This document shows, one piece after another, positions 7,653 through 15,235 of a DNA stretch of 24,498 bases. The DNA is taken from positions 1 to 24,498 of the forward strand of contig JAEDEG010000039.1 in the NCBI GenBank assembly GCA_016293435.1, written 5' to 3'. How positions within the stretch are numbered: position 1 is the stretch's first letter; every line of letters starts with the position of its first letter. The position numbers and the translations under genes are program-made. The stretch is from Clostridia bacterium (lineage in GTDB: Bacteria; Bacillota; Clostridia; UMGS1810). Below the pieces are notes generated by a model. The model made no database searches. It saw only the letters and a program-made list of their open reading frames with translations, and was not told where the DNA came from.

Positions 7653-7913
7653 ATGACACCAAAAACCACAATTGAAAATTTCAGACAAGCTGTAATCAAA
7701 AATATCGGAAAGCCCGTGTGTCTGCACCTCAAAAAAGGTAGAAAAACAATCGTTATAAACAATTGTATTATAGAAAGTGCATATAAGAGTATATTTGTTG
7801 TTACAATTGAGGGTGAAAGTCTTATAAATTTATCGAAGCTGTCGGTAAGCTATGCCGATTTACTTACGGGAAATGCGAGAATTACAATCCAAAAAGGAGC
7901 AAAACCAGCATAA
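7653..7913 (+). CDS. veg: Veg family protein
   Basis: Small protein of 86 residues of the Veg/DUF1021 family, widespread in Firmicutes. In B. subtilis veg is strongly transcribed and has been linked to biofilm gene expression and spore outgrowth. The family pattern is visible: an N-terminal helix (TIENFRQAVIKNIGKPV), a basic GRKTIVINN strand with ESAYKSIFVV, and the VSYADLLTGNARITI ending that matches VSYSYADILTETVEL of B. subtilis Veg. The ATG at 7653 is chosen because AAAGGA lies 9 nt upstream; TTG at 7635 is in frame but lacks a site. It is divergent from the germination operon. Confidence 0.88.
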   Translation: MTPKTTIENFRQAVIKNIGKPVCLHLKKGRKTIVINNCIIESAYKSIFVVTIEGESLINLSKLSVSYADLLTGNARITIQKGAKPA

Positions 7914-7943
7914 AATAATTTGTACATTATCATGTGTATAAAT

Positions 7944-7962
7944 GGTCATAGCATATATGACC
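7944..7962. repeat. 19-bp inverted repeat downstream of veg
   Basis: GGTCATA (7944-7950) and TATGACC (7956-7962) form a perfect 7-bp stem with a 5-nt loop in the 186-nt gap between veg and the fumarase gene. No T-run follows, so it is a better candidate for a protein-binding site or RNA structure than for a terminator. A weaker outer pair, AATTTGT (7917-7923) with ACAAATT (7990-7996), could enclose it. Confidence 0.5.
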
Positions 7963-8008
7963 CAAATCATGAGTATTCTGATATTATTAACAAATTGTAA
8001 AATCTGCA

Positions 8009-8048
8009 ACAAACCAACAAAAAACTATTGTGTTTTTTGTTGGTTTGT
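8009..8048. repeat. 17-bp perfect inverted repeat overlapping the fumarase promoter
   Basis: Arms ACAAACCAACAAAAAAC (8009-8025) and its complement (8032-8048) flank a 6-nt loop. The right arm fills the space between the -35 and -10 of the promoter at 8028-8056. No T-run follows the hairpin, and the stem itself is A/T-rich. It could be an operator or a weak veg terminator with its U-tract folded into the stem. Confidence 0.7.
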
Positions 8049-8056
8049 GCTATAAT
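8028..8056 (+). promoter_or_regulatory. Extended-10 promoter for the fumarase gene
   Basis: TGCTATAAT with the -10 TATAAT at 8051-8056 is a perfect extended -10 element. The -35 (TTGTGT, 8028-8033) is weaker but at the ideal 17 nt spacing. The inferred leader to the ATG at 8100 is about 37 nt. Confidence 0.65.
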
Positions 8057-8099
8057 AAATATAGCAAATCACATTATACATATTTATGAGGTACAGATA

Positions 8100-8948
8100 A
8101 TGGTAATAATTAAATCGGAATCAATTGTACAAACAGTAAGAGATATGTGCATTGAAGCCAATTGCAATTTGCCGGAGGATATAAAAAAAGCAATCTCAAA
8201 AGGATTTGAAAACGAAAAATCCCCTATTGGCAAAGAAATTTTGAAGCAGATTGAAAAAAATTATATAATTGCAGCACAAAAGCAGGTTCCCATTTGTCAG
8301 GATACCGGAATGGCAGTGTTTTTTGTGGATATAGGCAACGAGGTATATGTTGAGGGTGACACCATTACAGAGGCAATCAACGAGGGTGTGCGCAGAGGCT
8401 ACAGCGAAGGATACCTTAGAAAATCCATTGTTAAAGACCCGCTGTTTAGAGAAAATACAAATGACAACACCCCTGCCGTTATACATTACAGCTTTTGTAG
8501 AGGAAACGAAATAAAAATTACAATTGTTCCAAAGGGCTTTGGGAGCGAAAACATGAGTGCTGTCAGGATGTTTGCTCCATCTGCGGGAGTTGAAGCAATT
8601 AAGCAATTTGTTACCGAAACTGCCGACAAAGCCGGCAGCAATCCCTGCCCGCCGATTGTGGTTGGTGTGGGTATAGGCGGTGATTTTGAAAGCTGTGCAA
8701 TTTTGGCCAAAAAAGCACTTGCCAGAGAAGCCGGAAGCAAAAATGAAAATGAATATTATGCAAAGCTTGAAGACGAGCTTTTGGAGCTTATAAACAAAAC
8801 CGGAATCGGCCCTCAGGGCTTTGGCGGCAAAACGACCGCAATATCGGTCAATGTTGAAACCGCACCTACTCATATAGCCGGTATGCCATGTGCAGTAAAT
8901 ATAAGCTGTCATGCGTCGAGGCATCTTACAAAAATCATCAAAATATAA
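8100..8948 (+). CDS. Class I fumarate hydratase, alpha subunit (FumA/TtdA N-terminal type)
   Basis: Iron-sulfur hydro-lyase subunit of 282 residues that with a beta subunit interconverts fumarate and malate; tartrate dehydratase is the close alternative. The three cysteines expected to hold the 4Fe-4S cluster are present: PICQDTG (C66), NPCPP (C183) and ISCHASRH (C270). Other family motifs are KGFGSENMS (usually KGGGSEN), VGVGIGGDFESCAILAKKAL and GIGPQGFGGKTTAISV. The start at 8100 has GAGGT 7 nt upstream; the frame opens earlier at 8028, but that lies in the promoter. The gene encoding the beta subunit, normally adjacent, is not here: the next gene is hpf after 47 nt. Confidence 0.88.
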   Translation: MVIIKSESIVQTVRDMCIEANCNLPEDIKKAISKGFENEKSPIGKEILKQIEKNYIIAAQKQVPICQDTGMAVFFVDIGNEVYVEGDTITEAINEGVRRGYSEGYLRKSIVKDPLFRENTNDNTPAVIHYSFCRGNEIKITIVPKGFGSENMSAVRMFAPSAGVEAIKQFVTETADKAGSNPCPPIVVGVGIGGDFESCAILAKKALAREAGSKNENEYYAKLEDELLELINKTGIGPQGFGGKTTAISVNVETAPTHIAGMPCAVNISCHASRHLTKIIKI

Positions 8949-8995
8949 TCCGCCCCGGCGGTTTATAAATAAATACATTACAAGGAGCTGATTTT

Positions 8996-9517
8996 ATGAA
9001 AATCACAACAACCGGAAGAAGAATTGATGTTACATCGGGTCTGAAAGACTACATTGAAAAAAAGCTTTCAAAGCTGGACAAATTTTTCAGTGATGAAAGC
9101 ACAGCACAGGCAACTTTATCGGTTCAAAAGGATGATCACATTATAGAAGTAACCATATATCATGAAGGAATGATTTTCAGAGCAGAAGTCAGAGACGCCG
9201 ATATGTATGCCGCAATCGACAGAGTGGTCGATGTATTGGAAAGACAAATCAGAAAGCAAAAAACCAGACTTGAGAAAAAACTAAGAGAAGGTGCTTTTGC
9301 CGATTATGCAGATGTGGATGATTATGCAGAGGAGGAAGAATTTAAAATAGTTAAAACCAAAAAATATGAAAACAAGCCCATGAGTGTTGAAGAAGCGATT
9401 TTGCAAATGAATCTTCTCGGGCATGAATTTTATATTTTTAACAATGCCAAAACTCTTGATAAAGAGGTTGTATATAAGAGAAAAGACGGAAATTACGGAC
9501 TGATTGAGCTGTCATAA
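8996..9517 (+). CDS. hpf: Ribosome hibernation promoting factor, long form
   Basis: Stationary-phase ribosome-binding protein that dimerises 70S particles into inactive 100S ribosomes. The N-terminal S30AE domain (1-96) begins MKITTTGRRIDVTSGLKDYI and holds the basic segment RQIRKQKTRLEKKL. An acidic linker (about 98-115, rich in Asp/Glu/Tyr) leads to the C-terminal dimerisation domain (about 125-173, MSVEEAILQMNLLGHEFYIF). The 173 residues are standard for the long form of Firmicutes. The ATG has AAGGAG 8 nt upstream. It lies 47 nt after the fumarase gene and ends at the bidirectional terminator at 9534-9570. Confidence 0.95.
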   Translation: MKITTTGRRIDVTSGLKDYIEKKLSKLDKFFSDESTAQATLSVQKDDHIIEVTIYHEGMIFRAEVRDADMYAAIDRVVDVLERQIRKQKTRLEKKLREGAFADYADVDDYAEEEEFKIVKTKKYENKPMSVEEAILQMNLLGHEFYIFNNAKTLDKEVVYKRKDGNYGLIELS

Positions 9518-9533
9518 CTAATAAATAGGTCAA

Positions 9534-9570
9534 AAAAATAGGGACTTCATGATGAAGTCCTTATTTTTTT
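9534..9570. terminator. Bidirectional terminator between hpf and the secreted protein gene
   Basis: GGACTTCA (9542-9549) pairs with TGAAGTCC (9553-9560) around a 3-nt loop. The stem is flanked by an A-run on the left and TTATTTTTTT on the right, so it works for hpf on the plus strand and for the convergent gene ending at 9574. Confidence 0.85.
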
Positions 9571-9573
9571 GAG

Positions 9574-10590
9574 TTATATATCGTATTGCTCTACCGTACT
9601 GCCGATTGTAACCGTCCATATAGTATATTGCTCGGGATTGTTATTATACACAAGCTTTATGGAATGGGAGCCGGGGCGCCACAATTCGCATATGGGGCCT
9701 CTTTCGTTGGAAAACAAAACCCAGCCTGCGTTATCATTCCATATATACCAGCTGCGGGCATATACATCATCTGCCAAATCCCACAAGCCAATTCTAAACG
9801 GCAGATTATCATTTGGCGTGCGTATGTAGGAATCCCAGCCGCCACACTCAACACCTTGCCAATCGGTGCCGTAAACGGTACTTAAAAACACAGGAGAACG
9901 AGAAATATTAAAGTTTATTATTTTGTACAAATTGGGATTGTTGTTTATTACAAGCTTAATTGCTCCGCTTTTGCCGGAACGATAGCACGATGCATAGGTT
10001 TCATTAGAAAACCATACCCAACCCTCGCCGTCATTCCACACATACCAGCTGCGGGCATTTACACTGTAGCCTGTTGATTCAACATAAATATACGGGTCAT
10101 ATGGATCAACAAGATATGAACCGTCGGAAAGCTGCTGATTTGTTATTTTAAAGTTTGCCTCCTGATAATTATATCCATTGTTTTGCCAAATTGTGCCATC
10201 TGTGAACTTAGCTCTTTTTACTACAGCTGTGGTAGTATCACTGAAAGTTCTGGAATATGGCCAATATGATGTTTCCCAATAAAGTGTTGTTGATTCACCG
10301 GGTCCTAAATACATATATTCATTGAGATAACCGTTAAAATAAGACTGACCATCATCATAAACAGGAGCACCCCAAACATCTCTGGGATACCACACAACAT
10401 CCATTGTTACTATTGTTTTGTCTGTGGTATTGGTTATAAATAAATAAAAATATGTCATATCATCTTCTTGATATACCCACGACTCGGTGTTGACCGGCAC
10501 ATAACCGATTCCGGAAGCTTCCACCTGTATTGCACTAATGCCGAACAACATTATAAGCACAAGTATTACACAAATAATTTTTCTTTTCAT
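9574..10590 (-). CDS. Secreted Trp/Tyr-rich protein with a duplicated C-terminal module, function unknown
   Basis: A 338-residue exported protein. The signal peptide is clear: MKRK, a hydrophobic core to about residue 20, and a probable signal peptidase I cut after A25 (VEA). Residues about 28-150 form one domain with FITNTTDKTIVTMDVVWYP and LGPGESTTLYWE, resembling the beta-sandwich FxxTNTSDKxI domains of Firmicutes lipoproteins such as DUF5780 (resemblance only). Then come two copies of a module of about 51 residues. Copy 1 is 179-229 (ARSWYVWNDGEGWVWFSNE, ending IKLVINNNPNLYKI). Copy 2 is 278-329 (ARSWYIWNDNAGWVLFSNE, ending IKLVYNNNPEQYTI). There is no Cys lipobox, LPXTG or obvious enzyme motif. 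AGAGGGG lies 8 nt before the ATG. It is downstream of yfcE after a 68-nt gap and has no clear promoter of its own. Confidence 0.8.
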   Translation of the reverse strand: MKRKIICVILVLIMLFGISAIQVEASGIGYVPVNTESWVYQEDDMTYFYLFITNTTDKTIVTMDVVWYPRDVWGAPVYDDGQSYFNGYLNEYMYLGPGESTTLYWETSYWPYSRTFSDTTTAVVKRAKFTDGTIWQNNGYNYQEANFKITNQQLSDGSYLVDPYDPYIYVESTGYSVNARSWYVWNDGEGWVWFSNETYASCYRSGKSGAIKLVINNNPNLYKIINFNISRSPVFLSTVYGTDWQGVECGGWDSYIRTPNDNLPFRIGLWDLADDVYARSWYIWNDNAGWVLFSNERGPICELWRPGSHSIKLVYNNNPEQYTIWTVTIGSTVEQYDI

Positions 10591-10658
10591 TTATAAAACC
10601 CCTCTTTAAAATTTAACAAAAAATTATGCTTTATATTAACCGATCAAGCGGCTTTGTA

Positions 10659-11198
10659 TCACAGGCTCAGCTCTTTAAAAACACTGCCGTCCAAGCTTTT
10701 CCACAAAAATGTTGAATCTTCATAAACAATATAGCTATGCTCCGAATCTTCTTTGGGGATGGATACCGAACCGGGATTGATATACCAATGAGTAGCGCAT
10801 TTTTTCGCCTCGGGCACATGAGTGTGTCCGCACAAAAGAGCACTTTTGTCGGGAAGAGTTTTTTCGAGAGCTTCTCTGTTGTGACCATGGTTGAAATACA
10901 TGGTGATTTTGCCGTCAAAAACAACTGCGGTTTCGGTAAGCACGGGAAATGAGAGAACCATCTGATCCACCTCGCTGTCACAGTTACCTCTGACGCATAT
11001 AATTTTATCTGCAATTTTGTTTAGAGCATCTGCAACATCCGGGGGGCTGTATTGTTTGGGAAGTGCATTTCGCGGCCCGTGATAGAGAATATCACCCAAA
11101 AGAATAAGCATGTCGGCATTTTCTCTTTGAAAGGCTTCGAGCATTTTGGCACAGTAATGCATTGAGCCGTGAATGTCTGATGCAATAAAAAGCTTCAT
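10659..11198 (-). CDS. yfcE: YfcE-type phosphodiesterase (metallophosphoesterase)
   Basis: Cytosolic Mn-dependent phosphodiesterase of the calcineurin-like superfamily, 179 residues. The metal-binding motifs are complete and in order: SDIHG (D8, H10), LGDILYHGP (D36), VRGNCDSEVDQM (N72), FNHGH (H104, H106) and CGHTHVPE (H125, H127). The segments GPRNALPKQY, GNCDSEVDQM and NPGSVSIPK match E. coli YfcE almost word for word, so the subfamily call is firm. The physiological substrate is unknown; E. coli YfcE cleaves artificial phosphodiesters. GGAGTG precedes the ATG at 11198 by about 9 nt. A consensus promoter lies at 11241-11269, divergent from the promoter of the YwlG-like gene. Confidence 0.92.
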   Translation of the reverse strand: MKLFIASDIHGSMHYCAKMLEAFQRENADMLILLGDILYHGPRNALPKQYSPPDVADALNKIADKIICVRGNCDSEVDQMVLSFPVLTETAVVFDGKITMYFNHGHNREALEKTLPDKSALLCGHTHVPEAKKCATHWYINPGSVSIPKEDSEHSYIVYEDSTFLWKSLDGSVFKELSL

Positions 11199-11240
11199 TG
11201 GTTTATCACTCCATATTCATATAAAACCTAACTAAAATAT

Positions 11241-11269
11241 ATTTTATCATTTTATTGCACTTTAGTCAA
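11241..11269 (-). promoter_or_regulatory. sigma-A promoter for yfcE
   Basis: The -35 is TTGACT (11269-11264) and the -10 is TAAAAT (11246-11241), with a 17 nt spacer and an extended TG one base upstream of the -10. It probably also drives the secreted-protein gene downstream. Confidence 0.75.
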
Positions 11270-11280
11270 TAAAAATTATA

Positions 11281-11309
11281 TTGAAATATATTTTAAAATG
11301 TGATATCAT
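11281..11309 (+). promoter_or_regulatory. sigma-A promoter for the YwlG-like gene
   Basis: The -35 is TTGAAA (11281-11286) and the -10 is TATCAT (11304-11309), with a 17 nt spacer and TG one base before the -10. It is back to back with the yfcE promoter, only 11 nt between the two -35 boxes. Confidence 0.7.
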
Positions 11310-11340
11310 ATTTATATAACATAATTGGAGGTATTCTCAA

Positions 11341-11886
11341 ATGAATGATATTGCATTGCAGGCAAAAAAAGCCGCCGAAGAGCTTATAGAGCTTGCCCAT
11401 CTCAAGGAGGGAGACATTGCCGTTATCGGTTGTTCCACAAGTGAGGTGCTCGGCTCAAAGCTCGGAACAAATTCAAGCCCCGACACAGCAAAAATACTGT
11501 TTGAAAGTATATATGAGGTTTTTAATAAAAACAAAATATATCTTGCAGCACAGTGCTGTGAGCACTTAAACCGTGCGATAATAGTTGAACGCGAGGCATT
11601 GCCTTTTGCCGAAAGAGTTAACGTTGTGCCGCAACCAAAGGCAGGAGGCTCCTTTGCAACCCAAGCCTATGCACACTTTAAACAACCGATTGCAGTAGAA
11701 GAAATCAAAGCTGATGCCGGAATTGACATTGGAGCAACTTTAATTGGTATGCATCTCAAAAAGGTGGCTGTGCCGTTGAGGCTTAGTATTAAATATATTG
11801 GCGAAGCACCGGTTACCGCTGCACGCACCCGTCCTAAATTTATCGGAGGAGAGAGAGCTGTGTATGACAAGGAGCTCATGGGTTGA
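11341..11886 (+). CDS. ywlG: UPF0340/DUF436 family protein (YwlG-like)
   Basis: A 181-residue cytosolic protein of unknown function, family TIGR01440, conserved in Firmicutes. Characteristic segments are seen: DIAVIGCSTSEVLGSKLGT near 25-43, QCCEHLNRAIIVERE near 76-90, VPQPKAGGSFATQAY, IDIGATLIGMHLKKVAVPLR and APVTAARTRPKFIGGERAVYD at the end. The GCSTSEV and QCCEHLNRA motifs are the most conserved and may form a binding site. No biochemical role is established that I know of. The ATG has GGAGG about 9 nt upstream and a good promoter at 11281-11309. It is a single-gene unit closed by the long terminator at 11900-11953. Confidence 0.9.
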   Translation: MNDIALQAKKAAEELIELAHLKEGDIAVIGCSTSEVLGSKLGTNSSPDTAKILFESIYEVFNKNKIYLAAQCCEHLNRAIIVEREALPFAERVNVVPQPKAGGSFATQAYAHFKQPIAVEEIKADAGIDIGATLIGMHLKKVAVPLRLSIKYIGEAPVTAARTRPKFIGGERAVYDKELMG

Positions 11887-11899
11887 TACAATAACAGTA

Positions 11900-11953
11900 A
11901 AAGGCTCGGGTAAAATGGTTTTTATAAAAAATCATTTTACCCGAGCCTTTTTT
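11900..11953. terminator. Strong bidirectional terminator
   Basis: A perfect 18-bp stem (11900-11917 with 11933-11950, containing GGCTCGGGTAAAATG) has a 15-nt loop. It ends in TTTTTTTA on the plus strand and a matching T-run on the minus strand. It serves the YwlG-like gene and the operon that ends with plsY at 11955. Confidence 0.92.
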
Positions 11954-11954
11954 A

Positions 11955-12563
11955 TTACTTATTTTTAAAAAGCTTTGACTCGGTGCCTTTTATGAGTCTT
12001 GAAATATTGGTATGGTGCTTTGCAACTGTAATAAAAGTGATAATTAATGCCGACACAAAAAACTCGTTATTTCCGCCATGGAGCAAAAGCACACAGACCG
12101 GAAAGCACACAGAAGCGATGACCGAAGCAAGAGAAACGTAGTTGAAGCACACCAGCACCACTGCAAAAACAGCAACCAAAATACCGCCGATTGCAGGGTC
12201 AAGAGTGAATATAACAGCTATGGAGGTCATAATTCCCTTGCCACCGCGAAATCCGAAATAGAGCGGAAAAACATGACCCACAACAACAAACACGGCTGCA
12301 ACGTATTCACATATATTGCCGGCATTTGCAAAATCGGCTGCAAATCTTGCAAAAAGTATGGCAAAAACGCCTTTTAGTGCATCACCTAAAACAACGAGCG
12401 CAGCCGCCTTTTTGCCCATTACTCTGAGAGTGTTGGTTGCACCGGCATTGCCGCTTCCGTGGTTGCGGATATCAGATGCTCCCATAAGCCTTGATACAAA
12501 AATGGAGGTATTTATACTGCCGAGAAGATAGGCAGCAATTGCAGAAATGACTATGGCAATCAT
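11955..12563 (-). CDS. plsY: Acyl-phosphate:glycerol-3-phosphate acyltransferase PlsY
   Basis: Membrane enzyme that transfers the acyl group from acyl-phosphate (made by PlsX) to glycerol-3-phosphate, the first committed step of phospholipid synthesis. The 202 residues have about five hydrophobic segments. The three cytosolic active-site motifs of PlsY are recognisable: NHGSGNAGATN (34-44), GHVFPLYFGFRGGKG (about 96-110), and a final KHHTNISRLIKGTESK. AAAGGA sits 8 nt upstream of the ATG. The gene starts 4 nt after the stop of der, so it is the last gene of the HAD-DUF512-der-plsY operon. Confidence 0.95.
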   Translation of the reverse strand: MIAIVISAIAAYLLGSINTSIFVSRLMGASDIRNHGSGNAGATNTLRVMGKKAAALVVLGDALKGVFAILFARFAADFANAGNICEYVAAVFVVVGHVFPLYFGFRGGKGIMTSIAVIFTLDPAIGGILVAVFAVVLVCFNYVSLASVIASVCFPVCVLLLHGGNNEFFVSALIITFITVAKHHTNISRLIKGTESKLFKNK

Positions 12564-12567
12564 AATA

Positions 12568-13890
12568 TCAATCCTTTCCTCTCTCTCTGATAATAAACCG
12601 TATTGGAGTACCCTCTAAGCCAAAGGTTTCTCTTATTTGATTTTCGATATATCTGATATAGGAAAAATGTGCAAGCTCCTTATCGTTTACAAACAGAACA
12701 AACGTGGGCGGCTTGGTGGAGGCTTGAGTTATATACATAATTTTGAGACGTCTGCCCTTATCTGACGGTGGCTGAACCTTGGTTATTGCCTCGTTTAAAA
12801 TATCATTGAGAACACCGGTGGAAATGCGCATTGCGTGCTGCTCATAAACATATTTTATAAGCTCAAAAATTTTGGGAAGTCTGCTGCCGGTAAGAGCCGA
12901 TACAAAAGCAACCGGAGCATACATCATATATGCAAGGCCATTTTGCACCTCTTTGCGATAATTTTCCATCGTATTGGTTTGTTTTTCGACAAGATCCCAC
13001 TTATTGACAACAATAATGCTTGCTTTGCCCTGATTATGAGCATAACCGGCAATCTTGGTATCCTGCTCGGTAACACCGTCGCGTGCATCAACCAAAATGA
13101 GAACCACATCACAGCGGTCTATTGCCGCAAGCGAACGGACAACGCTGTAGCGCTCTATGGCTTCGTCAATCTTACCTTTTTTGCGCATGCCGGCTGTGTC
13201 GATAAACACATATTTCTGACCGTCACGCTCATAGGGAGTGTCTATGGCATCGCGGGTGGTGCCTGCTATATTGCTGACTATAACTCGGTTTTCACCGAGG
13301 ATTTTGTTAATAAGAGAAGATTTGCCCACATTCGGCTTTCCGATAACAGCAACCTTTATTGCATCATCATCCTCGGGCTCGCCTTCTTCAAAATCTACAT
13401 AAGAAAAAAGCTTGTCGAGAAGGTCACCTGTGCCGAGACCGTGAGTTGACGAAATCGCCATCGGGTCATCAAGACCGAGATTATAAAACTCATAAAATTC
13501 CAACGGAACATCACCGATATTATCAACCTTATTACACACAAGAACTATCGGCTTACCCGATTTGGCAAGCATTGAAGCAATGTCTTTGTCGGAGGAGGTC
13601 AAGCCCGATTTTACATCAACCATAAATACAATTGCATCGGACATATCTATGGCTATTTCTGCCTGGCGACGCATCTGTTCCAAGATAATGTCGTCATTTT
13701 GGGGCTCGATACCGCCGGTATCAATCAGTATAAATTGTTTGTTAAGCCATTCGCCCTCGGCATATATTCTGTCGCGGGTAACACCGGGAGTATCTTCCAC
13801 TATGGAGATACGTTCGCCAATCAGCTTATTGAAAAGTGTTGACTTGCCCACGTTTGGTCTGCCGACTATAGCAAAGGTTGGTTTTTTCAT
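12568..13890 (-). CDS. der: Ribosome assembly GTPase Der (EngA)
   Basis: Essential GTPase with two tandem G domains and a C-terminal KH-like domain, acting in late 50S subunit maturation. The 440 residues are standard. The first G domain has GRPNVGKS (10-17), DTGG (57-60) and NKVD (120-123). The second has GKPNVGKS (184-191), a DTAG switch and NKWD near 297. The C-terminal domain (about 355-440) contains KIMYITQASTKPPTFVLFVN and ends in FIIRERGKD. GGAAGGA is placed just before the ATG at 13890. The gene follows the DUF512 gene by 15 nt, an arrangement common in Clostridia. Confidence 0.97.
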   Translation of the reverse strand: MKKPTFAIVGRPNVGKSTLFNKLIGERISIVEDTPGVTRDRIYAEGEWLNKQFILIDTGGIEPQNDDIILEQMRRQAEIAIDMSDAIVFMVDVKSGLTSSDKDIASMLAKSGKPIVLVCNKVDNIGDVPLEFYEFYNLGLDDPMAISSTHGLGTGDLLDKLFSYVDFEEGEPEDDDAIKVAVIGKPNVGKSSLINKILGENRVIVSNIAGTTRDAIDTPYERDGQKYVFIDTAGMRKKGKIDEAIERYSVVRSLAAIDRCDVVLILVDARDGVTEQDTKIAGYAHNQGKASIIVVNKWDLVEKQTNTMENYRKEVQNGLAYMMYAPVAFVSALTGSRLPKIFELIKYVYEQHAMRISTGVLNDILNEAITKVQPPSDKGRRLKIMYITQASTKPPTFVLFVNDKELAHFSYIRYIENQIRETFGLEGTPIRFIIRERGKD

Positions 13891-13905
13891 AATATCCTTC
13901 CTTTC

Positions 13906-15219
13906 TCAGCTGAGAAGTGCTTTTATAAATCCGTGTCCGGTATTGGGGGTTTTTATTACTTTTACGCTCAGTGCCTTTTCCACATCTTTTAAAGTTGTGT
14001 CATCTAAAAATATGTCGCAGTCTGATTTGAGCATACTCTCCGAAAGCATGAGAATATCTGCATGGGGCTTATCCTTTAGCTGATTTATTATATCGCCTCC
14101 GCAGATTAGACCTGTAACGGTTATTTTGCTTCCAAAAAAATCGTTTCTGATTTTTTCTACATTTACACATACATCAGGTCTTTTTTTCTTAACTTTGTCT
14201 ATGCATTGACATATAAAATCATATGCAATGTATGAGGTTACAATTGTTTTGGGCACCGGATGTGAATTTTCGTATTCATCTATATATTCAAGTTCATCTT
14301 TAATTTCTTCTCTCATTGCCGCGATAAGCCCCACTCCGTTTTCTATCTGAGGAAATTCTTCATAGTGGTCATAGGGCGGAATTTCTACTCCCGCAGATAT
14401 ATAAAATTCATCTGCAAGATAAACAAGCGAGGTACCGATTTCATCCTTATAGGTACGCTGCATCGGTGTAACACAGTTTATCACCTCGAGAGATGATGCC
14501 GAATCAAAGCCTTTGAGCACTGACAATCCTTTGCGATGCTTGGATATGCCGACAGGAACAATTGATACACTGCGTATTGCCGGATAAAGTGTTCTGAGAT
14601 CGGTTATGGAACGAACAAGATATTCGCCGTCGTTTATTTCGGGACAAAGCACAATCTGAGCATTCATAACAACGCCCGCATCGGCAAATCGATTCATAAT
14701 TTTCATCAAATTTGCCGCATTGGGATTGGCAAGCATCATTACACGGCGCTCAGGGTCGGTAACGTGAACCGACACATTTATTGGAGAAATTTTTAGGCGG
14801 CATATGCGCTCAATATCTTCTTCTTTAAGATTGGTAAGAGTTACGTAGTTGCCCTGCAAAAAGGAAAGGCGCACATCGTCATCCTTAAAAAGCATGGTGG
14901 AACGAACATTTGGCGGAAGCTGATCCATAAAGCAGAATATGCACTTATTTTTGCAAAGCATGGGTTTGTCTATAAGAGGATTTTCAAATTCTGCTCCAAA
15001 GGCTTCGAAGCAGTCGTTATATATTTCGATTTCTTCTTCCTCGCCGTTTGCCTTAATCACATTTACTGTATAGTATTCCTCACTTGTGAGATATTTAAAA
15101 TCCAGTATATCACAAAATTCTTTTCCGCTGACAAGAGTAATTTCATCTCCGGGTTCAATACCTGCATCAAAAGCTATTGAGTCGGGCATTACACTTTTTA
15201 CCACGGCTTTATTTTTCAT
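13906..15219 (-). CDS. DUF512 family radical-SAM-like protein with N-terminal PDZ-like domain
   Basis: A 437-residue protein of unknown function. The N-terminus (1-65) is PDZ-like (VKSVMPDSIAFDAGIEPGDEI). It is followed by the cluster motif C89-x3-C93-x2-C96 (CKNKCIFCFMDQLP), the pattern of radical SAM enzymes, and LSFLQGNYVTLTN. The DUF512 domain occupies roughly 210-435. Its segments include SVSIVPVGISKHRKGL, LADEFYISAGVEIPPYDHYEEFPQIENGVG, and an Elp3-like end with VTGLICGGDII. The frequent link to der suggests a role near ribosome assembly or RNA modification, but no substrate is known. The Shine-Dalgarno site (AAAGGT, 11 nt away) is weak. It is 16 nt after the HAD gene. Confidence 0.88.
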   Translation of the reverse strand: MKNKAVVKSVMPDSIAFDAGIEPGDEITLVSGKEFCDILDFKYLTSEEYYTVNVIKANGEEEEIEIYNDCFEAFGAEFENPLIDKPMLCKNKCIFCFMDQLPPNVRSTMLFKDDDVRLSFLQGNYVTLTNLKEEDIERICRLKISPINVSVHVTDPERRVMMLANPNAANLMKIMNRFADAGVVMNAQIVLCPEINDGEYLVRSITDLRTLYPAIRSVSIVPVGISKHRKGLSVLKGFDSASSLEVINCVTPMQRTYKDEIGTSLVYLADEFYISAGVEIPPYDHYEEFPQIENGVGLIAAMREEIKDELEYIDEYENSHPVPKTIVTSYIAYDFICQCIDKVKKKRPDVCVNVEKIRNDFFGSKITVTGLICGGDIINQLKDKPHADILMLSESMLKSDCDIFLDDTTLKDVEKALSVKVIKTPNTGHGFIKALLS

Positions 15220-15235
15220 AACAAAACGCTACCTT

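Noticed and set aside
7561..7671. N-terminal extension of the gerA-type gene, giving an extra hydrophobic segment
   Set aside because: It has no Shine-Dalgarno site, runs antisense into veg and its ribosome binding site, and an N-terminal membrane segment is not expected in this family.
8949..8965. Small GC-rich hairpin (CCGC/GCGG) between the fumarase gene and hpf as a terminator
   Set aside because: The stem is only 4 bp and the following bases are TTTATAAAT; too weak to call.
8196..8978. Long minus-strand open frame (260 codons) opposite the fumarase gene
   Set aside because: It is antisense to a clear enzyme gene, has no Shine-Dalgarno site, and its translation is rich in Cys/Phe/Asn with no recognisable domain; a shadow of the coding strand's codon bias.
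12835..13449. Plus-strand open frame (204 codons) opposite der
   Set aside because: Fully antisense to the conserved GTPase, with no ribosome binding site and no family resemblance.
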